Shown here one piece after another: positions 10,683 through 20,920 of a DNA stretch of 64,000 bases. Location of the stretch: the NCBI GenBank assembly GCA_016617855.1, contig JAECUM010006796.1, positions 1 to 64,000 on the forward strand, in the 5' to 3' direction. A program made the position numbers and the translations under genes. Source of the stretch: Megalonaias nervosa. Lineage: Eukaryota > Mollusca > Bivalvia > Unionida > Unionidae. The notes beneath the pieces are model-generated. The model had not been told where the DNA came from and did no database searches. It saw only the letters and a program-made list of their open reading frames with translations. Within the stretch, counting starts at the first letter, position 1. Each line of letters starts with the position of its first letter.

Positions 10683-12863
10683 CTGCTGGTAGAAGAAAAT
10701 AGTTATTTTCATACCAAGTACTTTAAAATGTATATAGTTTTTGCTTTCTTTGAGACAAACCCATCCCATTTGTCAGCATTCTATAAAGAATTAAGTTTGC
10801 TTTTTAAAATAGAATTCAAATAATAAAATAATGCAAGATAAAATTATGGAGTTATGAAGTTGGTGAGTAAAATCAAGACTGTATTACATTTGGTTGGTTT
10901 ATGGGTCTAGTCTGGAGGCTATAGGGCCTATATCTATGTCTGTTGCTGCGCAGCTGTCATGTAAGATTTAATATGTTCGATGAGACTTTGTAATCTTGCT
11001 TCTTGTAATCACTGAGACAATAACTTTTCAGATCATTATTATTTATGGCTGCACCTGCCAAACCGCAATTCTCGATGCATTGTTGTCAATTATCGACAAT
11101 AGATGGACGAAATTAGCAAACTGCATGCAAGTTTGTTAATCTAATTTCCATTTTGGTTTCCATGTATTAAATTTGGCAATTGTTCAGATGTCATTGCATC
11201 TACGTTTTTCATTTATAAACAAGTTTGAAGTATTCTATTTCAAGGTATCAAGTAAGTAACTTTTCATTGCTTTTTTTGGTTTACAGATACAACCTAAAGT
11301 ACCCATTGTTTGACATGTAGCCATGCAAAATGAATGGTAAAGCTAAAATTTAGGATTTCTTTAAAGGATGAACATGAATAACACTTTGAGATGTTTCTAC
11401 TACTTGTGAAGTGATTTTCGAATGTTGAACTAAAAAAATCAAATGTTTTTGCAGAACAAGTAAACAGACATTTTCTTTTGTTCAGGATAATACAGTGTAG
11501 TACATGCTGTTGTAATCTATTTCAGTGGATGATACCTGAGTCATATAAAAAAAGCAGGTGAGGATGCAGAATTTTATTCTGAGAGGATTTGTTTGGAAGA
11601 GGTGGTTAAATGTGACTGTGCTCAAAGAATTTTGTTTTAGACACAGGCCCCCAGGGCTCAGGTGACTTAAAAAAAATAACAATCCCAGACTCAAACTCCT
11701 TATTTTAGTCCAGACTGCAATTTTTCCATGTGTCCCAAATTGCCACTTTTTCATATTATTTTTTAAAAAGCATTGGAGTGATACACTTCAAATGTGAAAA
11801 AATTTAAACAAAACCATATTAAACTTACTTGTGTGTTTATTTGAATTTCGAAAAATTTCACCTGAAATAATGTTTTCCTCCAGGTCCTGAGGTCAGTCAT
11901 TGTCTAATTGCTCTAACAATGTCTGTCTTACTAAGTGGATTAGCAATTTGGAAGCATGACTTGATTTATATACAGTTTCCGTTTACACTGTTGAAGTTGT
12001 TTATAGATGCCACTTAATTTGTTTAAACAGTATCTCATTAGTGTAAGTGTGAGCAAGGGACAGCTGAATTATTATTCATTAATCCTTAACTTGAAAATCT
12101 TGAACAGCACAATAGCAATTAAACAAGACCATAAAAAAAAAAATCAGAATTGTTGTACAAGGTTTTTGCCAAAATATCATTTTTTGTTTGGTCTTTCCTT
12201 CTTATCTCAAGGTCAGCTGATTTTTGTAATCAAAGACTCAGAAGCCAACACAACCACATTTGACCACTTTATTACTTATAATACCTGACAGAAAGATCCT
12301 GCATTTGGCCTTAACTCATCAGATTACAACAACAAAGTAATCAGTTAACAGTTTGTCATGTATAAATGTTATTATGCAGCCATGCACCAATGCAACAATT
12401 GCTGGAACAGTTCCCTGTCTCCACTAGACTGGTTCTGGCTGATTTCTGGCACATAAATATCCAAAACAGTATTTTACAATCACATCTATGTTAGATCCAA
12501 GTGAGCACTAGTTATAGTAACATGGACAATCTGTTCCCCCATTCATAGATCACACACTGCTTTCAACAGAAGTATGAGGTAAAGGCATACATGAGGATAA
12601 ATATTAATAATTTATCAGTCTTCCATGATCTTGAAATTAAATGTCAACATTTCATCAGCACAACTGATGTTTTCTCAGGCGACAGGCACCCCAGGCATTG
12701 GGCTTTCAGACTTTTTGAGCACTGAATGTAATTAAAATGGTTAAAATTCTAATTTTTCACTTAACAGTGTATAATTTTAAGAGATGGGAGAGGGATCCTG
12801 TCAGGGTCTCAGCCCAATGAAAATTATTTTCTAGGGAAATCTCTTGTTTTTATGAAAAATTGT

Positions 12864-13460
12864 TATGGTCTTCCAGCCAAATATTACAGTTTTGCCAAGG
12901 CCAATATTCCAGGATTTTCCATGCAATATTCCAGGGTTTTCCATCAGGGCCTGGAATATTAGTCCAAATACTCCAAGGTTTTCCATGCTAGAATTTGCCA
13001 GTGTTTTCCAGCCTACCCTGGATGGAGCCTGGAATATTAATCCAAATACTCCATGGTTTTCCATGCTAGAATTTGCCAGGGTTTTCCATGCTCAAGTTTT
13101 CATGGTCTTCCAGCCAAATATTATAGTTTTGCCAAGGCCAATATTCCAGGATTTTCCATGCAATATTCCAGGGTTTTCCATCAGAGCCTGGAATATTAGT
13201 CCAAATACTCCATGGTTTTCCATGCTAGAATTTGCCAGGGTTTTCCAGCCTACCCTGGATGGAGCCTGGAATATTAGTCCAAATACTCCATGGTTTTCCA
13301 TGCTAGAATTTGCCAGGGTTTTCCATGCTCAAAATTTCCATTGTTTTCCAGCCTACCATGGACAGAGCCTGGAATATTAGTCCAAATACTCCATGGTTTT
13401 CCATGCTAGCACTTTCCATGTGTTTCCATGGTTTTTCATGGTATACCATGGAAAATCTAC
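12864..13460. repeat. Higher-order minisatellite, 237-bp repeat of about 79-bp subunits
   Basis: The block beginning atggtcttccagccaaatat occurs at 12865 and again at 13102, 237 bp apart. Within it, subunits of about 79 bp share tccatggttttccatgctag, aatttgccagggttttcca and gcctggaatattagtcc. Because 237 is divisible by 3 and the unit lacks stops in some frames, long open frames run on both strands (12865-13380 plus; 12831-13064 and 13092-13301 minus). They encode only the repeat. Many TGGAAAA cores are present. A related fragment lies near 9530-9650. Confidence 0.92.
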
Positions 13461-13785
13461 AGTCGGGATGTTTTCATGCAGACATCTTTGTTCTGCTGAT
13501 AAAGATTTTAAAATACCTCTACCTATGAATCAACATTGCTTAATAAAACAAGTGTGAAAGTTAAGGCCAACATTTATTCTTAATAAGTTATTTTCTATAT
13601 AAGGATTAATTCACATTAATGCATTTAGTGTATTAAATAAGTGGGACCCATCAGGATTTACATAAAAAATAACATTTCAGTTTGTAATACAATCATCAAC
13701 TAGATGTTCCACTTCCAGAAATCATTTTATGTTTTTAACTTAAATTTACAGTTTCATTGATCAATGAAAGTGACATACAGTCCAC

Positions 13786-15310
13786 AGCTACATGAACAGA
13801 TTCTCATATTATCTTAGAAAAAGTTGTTCTATCCCAACCTGTATCTCATCTAAATTCAAACAGTCTTTTTAGCAATGTACAGTCTGCATATCGCCCTTGC
13901 CACAGTACTGAAACTACTCTTCTGAAAGTAGTTAATGACCTTCTCTCTGCTTTGGATAGCAGAAAGATTACAGTCCTCACTTTCCTTGACTTGTCTGCAG
14001 CATTTGACACAATAGACCATGATATATTACTTCACCATCTCCAGCATGTATTTGGCATTCAGGATACAGCCTTACTATGGTTCGGGTCTCACTTGGTCAA
14101 CAGGACATAAATTGTGTCCGCAAATGGAAAACACTCCAGCCCAGTTGATCTATGTTGTGGTGTTCCACAGGGGTCTGTTCTTGGACTTGTTCTCTTCATT
14201 CTATACACTCAGCCACTCTCAAGTGTCATAGATCATCATCCAGTGTCTCACCAATTGTATGCTGATGACACCCAAATATACAAATCTAGCCACCCAACTG
14301 AAGCTGAAGCTACCATCCAAGGTGTAGAGAGGTGCATTTCCAATATGAAATCATGGATGACATGTAACAAGCTGCAGATGAATGATGATAAAACTGAAGC
14401 CATTCTGATTACAACACAAAGACTTCTCATTCACATCCTTTATATCAGACAATAAATATCAGCAACACCAACATTAAATTCACACAGTCAGTACGAAACC
14501 TAGGTGTTACTCTCGACAGTACTCTCTCATTGCACCAACTTGTCATGAACATATGCAAGGCTGCATAACTTGAGCAGAGACGTATCAGCTCCATTTGCAA
14601 ATATCTTTCAGTTGATGCCACTAAAACACTTATGTGTTCCTTAGTACTTTCAAGACTGGACTATTGTAACTCAGTTCTGTCTGGTTCATCTCAATATCTA
14701 CTCCAGAAACTTCAAAAAGTTCAAAACACAGCTTCTCGGATCATCCTTAGAGCACCACGATCAGAGCACACCTCCCCACTGCTCTGTACCCTACACTGGC
14801 TATCCATTCAATCCAGAATTAAACACAAAATTTGTTCGCTGTGCTACGTTTCACTGACGGGCTCCAGTCCAACATACCTATCTGACCTCACCCATGTGTA
14901 CACACCAGCAAGATACTTACGCACCTCTTCTGACACTCGTATTCTCATTATTCCCACTATGAAAATGAAATCATATGGACAATGTTCTTTTGCATACCGG
15001 GGCCCAGCAACGTGGAACGAATTGCCCACTGAACTTAGACACAAAGACACAGTGATCTCATTCAAGAGCACTCTTAAAACTCACCTATTTCAATTGCAAG
15101 GAACAGACTTAAAGACCTAATAACGTTTCCTTACCTTAAATATTTACAGCATGTTTTCTGTTTTCCATTTTTGTGGTGTTTGTTTTTATTTTTGTAATCA
15201 TATCATTATATATGTTTTTAAAGTGTTGTCAAATGTTGTAAAGCGTTTAGAGCTTCTAAAGATTAGGCGCTATATAAAGTCCTCATTATTATTATTATTA
15301 TTATTATATT
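13786..15310 (+). mobile_element. Non-LTR retrotransposon (LINE), 5'-truncated, inactive
   Basis: Translated blocks match the reverse transcriptase of the CR1/L2/Jockey-type LINE group. They run in order: a stretch like STETTLLKVVNDLL, the catalytic-core segment DLSAAFDTIDHD, GVPQGSVLG (RT motif 4), YADDTQIY (RT motif 5 with the two catalytic aspartates), a thumb-like region with KLQKVQNTASR, and an end with GPATWNELP. Coding is broken: an in-frame stop at 14108-14110, a frame change near 14440 and another stop near 14566. The 5' end, endonuclease and first ORF are missing. The 3' end (ggcgctatataaagtcct, then (ATT)n at 15288-15307) is typical of this LINE group. It is oriented antisense to the host gene. 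Confidence 0.92.
14114..15120 (+). pseudogene. LINE reverse transcriptase remnant (thumb and C-terminal part)
   Basis: The best preserved reading segments are 14114-14455 (GVPQGSVLG and YADDTQ motifs) and 14632-15120 (C-terminal region ending shortly after LKTHLFQLQ). They sit in different frames and are separated by stops, so no functional enzyme can be made. A diverged inverted copy of the same family lies at 52050-52800. In a living element this protein would copy the element RNA into chromosomal nicks. Confidence 0.88.
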
Positions 15311-15900
15311 AATATGACTACCCAGTTCAAGGCTGAAAGAGTGAAATTTACAGATTACTGAATCCAGGAACTGAAAATTCGGTGCAAAAGTCTGAGGCAA
15401 TAGAATAGGTTTGGATCCTGACTGAGCCAAATTTGTTATACATGTATCTCCATTCTTTGATTGTTGAGTGTGTGTTCCATTAAAGCCTGTTGATAACAAG
15501 AGAACCACTTGTGGCACATAATATACCCATCTTGATAAATGGTATAACAGAATGGTAACTATGCACACAAAAAAAATCAACTCAACAAACTACTAATTGC
15601 TAATCTTTCAATGATTCAAAGATCAAACAAATACTCAAATATGTTACTCAAGAACCCTTGACATTTACTGTAATGTACTATACTGTATGCACAAAAATAG
15701 TGTCAGTACAGGAATACTATTTCTTGAAACCTGAAAGTCTTGTCTACATAAATATTTAAACAAGGTTTCATGAAAATATCTTTTGTGAATAAAACATCTT
15801 GGATAACTACATATTATGGAGTTAAATTTCCAATATGATGATTACATAAGTTGTGGAAGTTTGATTACATACCTGACATGGATAAAAGTTGTTGATGCTT

Positions 15901-15902
<2 letters not shown>

Positions 15903-15932
<30 letters not shown>
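15903..15932. repeat. (CA)n microsatellite
   Basis: About 15 uninterrupted CA units, then a few interrupted ones. Confidence 0.95.
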
Positions 15933-15938
<6 letters not shown>

Positions 15939-16109
15939 ACATACAAACAACATATATATGAGGTGACCTTGGTTGAGACAAGGGGCATGGTTATATGTGC
16001 CACTGCTTCTAGTCATAATATACAAATGACAAATCTCTTTATAACAGTTTTGGTGGTTCAAAGTTTAGGTTCTCAACAAGGATGTATGTCTATGATTTAC
16101 GTTTTCCCT

Positions 16110-16290
16110 TACTGTACCCTTGACCTTGGAGCATGGGCCATTGCTATGGCATACAGCACACCATCTAGCCATGACACTTATGTGAATTAATGTTATTCAA
16201 AATATCCTCATTAGAAAGAAACCTGTAACTAACAAGAACCATAACCTTGACCTTGAGGCATGGGTTTGAGACTGGTGGTTGACACAACAC
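16110..16290. repeat. Dispersed 'cttgaccttga' repeat (left part)
   Basis: Contains acccttgaccttggagcatg and a second similar block ccttgaccttgaggcatggg, about 135 bp apart. It belongs to the same broad class as 5200-5770. A (GT)n/(TA)n tract follows. Confidence 0.55.
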
Positions 16291-16314
16291 CTAGTCATAG
16301 TGTGTGTGTGTGTA

Positions 16315-16318
<4 letters not shown>

Positions 16319-16349
<31 letters not shown>
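16319..16349. repeat. (TA)n microsatellite
   Basis: Follows a short (GT)n run at about 16301-16313. Pure TA dinucleotides. Confidence 0.95.
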
Positions 16350-16351
<2 letters not shown>

Positions 16352-16667
16352 AATACAAAATCATATGGCGAATAACAGTCCTTTCAAGTGCACTGGATCC
16401 AGCAAGGGATCACGTGTGTCAGGGATTGATTAAGATAAATGCAATAAACTGACAATGAACAGTGCAAAACTAGTATCTAACTAGCCTGAGCGCTTTTGAC
16501 CCTTAATGAGTCTTTTTCAAAGGCATATACAAAACATAGACAAATCAAACAAATAAAACAGAAAAACTGTAGTGTTTGCAAGACTTTACATGGCTGTTTC
16601 TACTGGAATTAAACCTTTAAATGAATTATGTTTCAACTAGTTTATATCAACTTGTGGATACTCTTGT

Positions 16668-16669
<2 letters not shown>
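16350..16669. repeat. Unclassified 320-bp block between two (TA)n tracts
   Basis: This segment sits exactly between two TA microsatellites and contains tgagcgcttttgacccttaa and gagtctttttcaaagg. Sequences of the type 'gcgctttcgaccc...agagtcttcttca' recur in invertebrate dispersed repeats as I recall them, but I cannot name the family. No coding frame was seen. Confidence 0.4.

Positions 16670-16749
<80 letters not shown>
16670..16749. repeat. (TA)n microsatellite, about 40 units
   Basis: Uninterrupted TA dinucleotides. Open 'IYIYIY' frames through it are artefacts. Confidence 0.97.
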
Positions 16750-16752
<3 letters not shown>

Positions 16753-17665
16753 GACTAGATATATGTACTTAACTAAAGTTGAAATATATATTATGACTAG
16801 ATACATGTACCTAGTTAAACCTGAATCAAAATATCCTCATCATCTCAAAAGTTACAGCCTGGACATGAATTCAAGCCACTGTCTTGCTCTGCCTTCTTAT
16901 TGTGACCTTGACCTTTGATTTGGGAACTTGACCATGCTACACAACACATCAGCTAGTCATCATATCCATCTGGGCAAAGTCTGATCAAAATCTCTTCATG
17001 ATTTGCAAAGCTATGGGCTGCCTAATAAAATATTAAAGGATGGATAGCCACAGCCATAACATATTCAAACATTTCTGAACTCTGTTGAAATACATTGCGG
17101 GGATTAGTTAAATTTTCTGCAAAATTTGATTTAAAAATATTTTGTCTGATTAGCAACATTCATTATTCTGTAAAGACTTGACCTTTATACAAAGGCAATA
17201 ATTGTCAAAATCAAAAGTTGGTCATATGTCATTTTGCTGTGAGATTACAAATAAAAGTTATTAAAGCAAAAAAGGTGCAAATACCTATCTGGACATAGTT
17301 TAACTTGTTATAGAAAATGATGTCTTAGAATGTCTCTTTTTTGCCATGCTGATTCTACAGTATGCTGAATATTAGAATAGATTATCATGCTAGAGTTAGA
17401 CTGGTACTGCTATAATAATCATGCCAGATAAGACTGGTACAAATATCACAAATCATCATGAACTTTTACTTGCTTCATTCATCCAGTTTCTCTACTAATT
17501 TTAGCACGCAATATGGCAAACTTGACTTTTTCAAACAGTTCAGATGTTAGATGTTAAACTTTTTATCAAAAACCTATGTTTCTCTGGTGCTAGAGTTCAT
17601 GCCCTTCCGATATGGACCCACTAATTACTACAGAGTAATCATGCTCTTTCTACACTATATAGAAC

Positions 17666-17770
17666 CTTTCAGTGCTTTGACTTTCTCCCATTCCTCAAGT
17701 TTCTTCATGAATTCTGGGGATACAGCCCCTGCACTCTCAAATGAGAACCCTTCAGAATAGTCTGAAGAAT
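17666..17770 (-). CDS. Small phase 1-1 exon (fourth coding exon) with one F-x-K-K-L-x-E-W-E motif
   Basis: 105 bases, entering after the acceptor gtgtattccag in phase 1 and leaving in phase 1 at AAAG|GTTCTA. The donor is weak (T, C, T at intron +3 to +5) but is the one that keeps phase with the next exon. It encodes about 35 residues: an acidic Ser/Tyr-rich start (SSDYSEGFSFES), then VSPEFMKKLEEWEKVKALK. The core gaatgggag is identical to that in the exon at 18.5 kb. Because it starts and ends in phase 1, it can be skipped or duplicated without a frameshift. A 649-bp intron separates it from its sister exon, by far the shortest intron in the gene. Confidence 0.78.
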
Positions 17771-17942
17771 CTGGAATACACATCACTCAATATATAACCA
17801 CAGCATTTTTACAAAAACTGTAACTTGTACATAAAAATCTCATCCAAGATGCATTTCTCAAAATATGTATGCATACAGTCTGAAAAGGAATGAGCATTTA
17901 AAAAGCTTGTCCATTTACCCAATCCCTGAAACAAAATGTGTA

Positions 17943-17986
17943 TTTTTAAATAAAATAATAAATATATAAATAAATAAATAAATAAT
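17943..17986. repeat. (AAAT)n-type simple repeat
   Basis: Imperfect AAATA/AATA run within the short intron. Confidence 0.8.
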
Positions 17987-18419
17987 GCTCAAGGTTCTGA
18001 GTTCAGCACAAAAATATTAAAGTATCAGCACTGAAGTGTTTACAATTGTCTTATTAACTGCACATATCAAAGAAAACTGCAGAGGACTTGCTTCCTAAAC
18101 AAGGTTACTGCAGAAAGTAGTGTCTTGACTTTTTCTGAGTTATGGAGTTGCACAAACACTGGCTTGCCCCAAAATGAAAACACTGACATGATGCTGACAT
18201 TGCTGCTTGATAACATATTGATTACAATGTCTTGCATTTTCCCCCAAAAATGGTGAGACAAAGAGCCATGTACTTAATGAATTGGAAACAGAGGATGCAC
18301 ATGAAATAGGGCCATAGCATCAAACTCAATTATTTCAAACTGGAATCAGTAAAAAGAATAATACCATACAAGCTCTTGTTGGTGTCTTAAAACTTGATTA
18401 GGCATGATGCAAGTTTTAC

Positions 18420-18521
18420 CTTTTCCAATTGTTGCTGCTGTTGTTGTTGCTAATGTTGTTTTCTTTCCTTTCAGTTCCTCCCATTCCTGGAGCTTTCGGG
18501 TGAACTCATCAGACACGCCAC
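18420..18521 (-). CDS. Small phase 1-1 exon (third coding exon) with one F-x-R-K-L-x-E-W-E motif
   Basis: 102 bases between a strong acceptor (pyrimidine-rich run ending ttcatttcag) and the donor AAAAG|GTAAAAC, phase 1 at both ends. It encodes about 34 residues: GGVSDEFTRKLQEWEELK followed by a Thr/Ala-rich tail. The motif aligns with those in the exons at 17.7 kb and 6.3-7.3 kb. The similarity and short spacing to the 17.7-kb exon suggest local exon duplication (inference). The role of the motif is unknown; the amphipathic pattern suggests a helical docking segment. Confidence 0.83.
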
Positions 18522-18891
18522 CTGAAATGAAAGAAAAAAATGCTTACTGCCCATACCAATTCTTAAAAATAATCAAACCACAAAAAAAAACAACACCCAT
18601 CAAATATTTTTGTAAAACAAGACTTATTTTGTTTCTACTTCAGCAGTGCAAAATCTTTTTTGATCAACTGAACAAGAAAAATGTTTACTTCATGAACATT
18701 TTCCTTTCATCAAAGGCTTATTGTCCTCAGTTATACACATAACTGAAATGAAATAAATATCATATGTATTGTTTGCCTTGTTGCATGACACTTTCATGTA
18801 TTTGTTGATCATTTTTACTTGTATGTTCATCTATTAGAAGTAAATATTAGATTCTGAAAGAAAATATTTAGCACCATATGGACATTACTGT

Positions 18892-19347
18892 ATATACTTC
18901 CTTGCAAGTAAAGTTCAACCCCAAACAAAAGAGACATTTGCCATTGTATTGTTGTTGTTATAGGGTTTAACGCCATTTTTCAGCACAAGATAGGCTATAC
19001 ATGCTGGCCAGTATAAATTGTGGAGGAAGAACCAGGGAAAATCCCAGAAAGAACCACCAACCCACGAGAAGCTACAGGCAGGCTTTCTCACATACCCACA
19101 TTGGCTAAGCCCGAGTCTCGAACCCATGCAGACAGAGGTGAGATGGCAGTGATCTGTAACAGTGAGTGCTTTAGACCACTCGGGGCCTTGCCATTGTACA
19201 ATGCACTGGCAAATCAAGGTCAATGTTGTTTGTTCTACTGACTACAAACTAAGTAAATCCAGATCTGCTGGGACATCATGCAATGGCAGATCAAAGTCTG
19301 TGCAGTTTGCAGTTGAACTTAAATTTTAGGTGAGTGTATATGGTAAT
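18892..19347. mobile_element. Three-stem foldback element (family FB), split by a SINE
   Basis: The left fragment starts with tatacttccttgcaagtaa and the right fragment ends gttgaacttaaa...gtgtata, a degenerate terminal inverted repeat. Internal sequence (aatgttgtttgttctactga; ccagatctgctggga; ggcagatcaaagtctgtgc) matches the other FB copies. The SINE at 18949-19187 interrupts it near the apex of one hairpin. Confidence 0.75.
18949..19187 (-). mobile_element. SINE family 1 inserted in a foldback element
   Basis: Inverted full copy: (TTG)n tail complement, family body, then the tRNA-like head ending at ttagaccactcggggcc. It is flanked by a perfect 11-bp duplication TTGCCATTGTA at 18938-18948 and 19188-19198, both inside the foldback element. 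The foldback element is therefore older than this SINE. Confidence 0.93.
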
Positions 19348-19499
19348 TTTGTGAATATAAATGGCTAATAAGGATTAATCTGGCAGAGATCACGTGTAGG
19401 CATTCATCACACTTCAACTGATATTTTTATTGCTCAAGTGGGAATTTTTGAAGCAACAGCCCCTTAATTTAAAAAGTATAATAAAATTCATTATTTAAC

Positions 19500-20600
19500 A
19501 GGATTACTCCAAAGAACTTGTTGAAAAGAATTTCCAGGAATTCAAGATAAGACCATTCCTTCCTTTTAAAAGCTGAATGTTGAAACCATCTCTGAATTCT
19601 TCATCAATAATAAAACTTTCAAATTAGCTGCTGTGGAGAACATATTGGATGTCAGGTTGTCACCATTAGGTCAAAGTGGATAGTATTAGAAGTTTTATAG
19701 TGAAATCCCCATGTCATAATTATCTATTCAGGAGTAGTGAAACCAAAATTTTTAAGGCAGTTTTCCTGGCAGCCATGTAGGATTTATGACTTGTACTATA
19801 TCATGTTATCTATGTATCATAAGATGTCTATTGCTGAAGCTATTCTCCTAGTAGTGTAGGGGGAGTGGCAATAAGAAACTTGTTTATTTACTGTTCCCAT
19901 CCATTTGGAGATGAAAAGAGATAATATTTTCATTGTATGACTTTCCGTTCAGGAGTAGCAATAATACAATTTTTAAGATGGCTGCTAGGGTGGCTATACT
20001 GGATGTCAGGTTGGCACAATGATGTGTCTTTCTGTTCAACTATAGTTGTGATAACAAGATTTTCAGGATGGCCAGTATGGTGACCACATGGAATATCATA
20101 TCAGCACCATTTTCATTTAAGACTAACCAGACATCATAAGATGTCTTTTTGTGAAAAATCCATGTTGATATGATCATCCAGTCAGGGGAAGTAACAATAA
20201 CAGAAGTTTCAGAATGGCCACTAGGGTGACCATACTGGACATCACATCAGCACCATTTCATTCATGACGAACTAGACATCGTAAGTCTTTTAGTGAAAAC
20301 CCAATGCAGATATGACAATCCATTTAGAATGGGGAGCAACAAGAAGATTTTTAAGATGGCCATTGTTATGGCTATACTGAATGTCTGAACAGCACCATTT
20401 TCATTTAGGACCAACTACACCAAGGGATGAATGTGTGTGTAAGGTTTCAAGGTAATCTTCCTAGTAGTTTAGGAGGTGTAGCATTAAAAAATCTTGTGCT
20501 ACCGAACGTATGGATGATGAACAACGGACCATCACATAAGCTCTTCTTGTCTATGGCCTGTACAGCGAAAAACCAGATATGTATCTATACACCTTGGATG
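19500..20600. repeat. Array-bearing dispersed repeat, units about 140 bp (copy 1)
   Basis: About six degenerate units share aagatggcca, atactggatgtca, gcaccattttcattta, gaccaactagacatcata and tgaaaacccatg. The unit series is preceded by ttgaaaagaatttccag and followed by a tail with aaggttt, tagtttaggaggtgtagc and acaacggaccatc. The same head, array and tail recur at 32630-34380 and a tail-only copy at 23039-23165, so this is a defined dispersed element with an internal array. Confidence 0.75.
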
Positions 20601-20860
20601 CCAATAAGATGCAATTAAAAGACAAAGTTCAAAGTCAAAGACCATAACTCTAAAAATAATGTACCTAAAAAAGAATAAAAATAAAACTTAACCTAGGACT
20701 TCTTAATACAAAGACTTGTACTAAATTTTGTTTCAATCCATGAAGTCCTTTAATGGTTTTGAGCAGAAATTGATGGACAAAGTTAAACACTGAATAACTC
20801 TGACAGATTTTGCTGGAAAACAGAGAAAATCAAATCTGACCCATGTCTTCTTAAATGCAA

Positions 20861-20920
20861 AGCCTACCAGTAATACAGTACAAAATTTTCCCCATGAAAA
20901 GCCTACCAGTTATACAGTAC
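20861..20920. repeat. Minisatellite of about 39 bp, left part
   Basis: Units with aaagcctaccagtaatacag; the right part is at 22733-22820. The 20.9-22.7 kb element sits between the two parts, so it appears to have inserted into this array. Confidence 0.75.

Larger units (their letters stand above)
7260..17665. other. Intron of the scaffold gene (10.4 kb)
   Basis: Contains a 41-bp minisatellite (9202-9497), ATT tracts near 10340-10682, a higher-order array (12864-13460), a LINE fragment (13786-15310), (CA)n at about 15903-15932, two (TA)n tracts and a dispersed repeat near 16110-16920. The open frame at 7682-8149 on the plus strand (155 codons, non-ATG start) has no recognisable features and I treat it as chance. 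Other stretches are plain AT-rich sequence. Confidence 0.7.

Noticed and set aside
12865..13380. 171-codon plus frame and overlapping minus frames
   Set aside because: All are readings of the 237-bp higher-order repeat; both strands being open points to a repeat effect.
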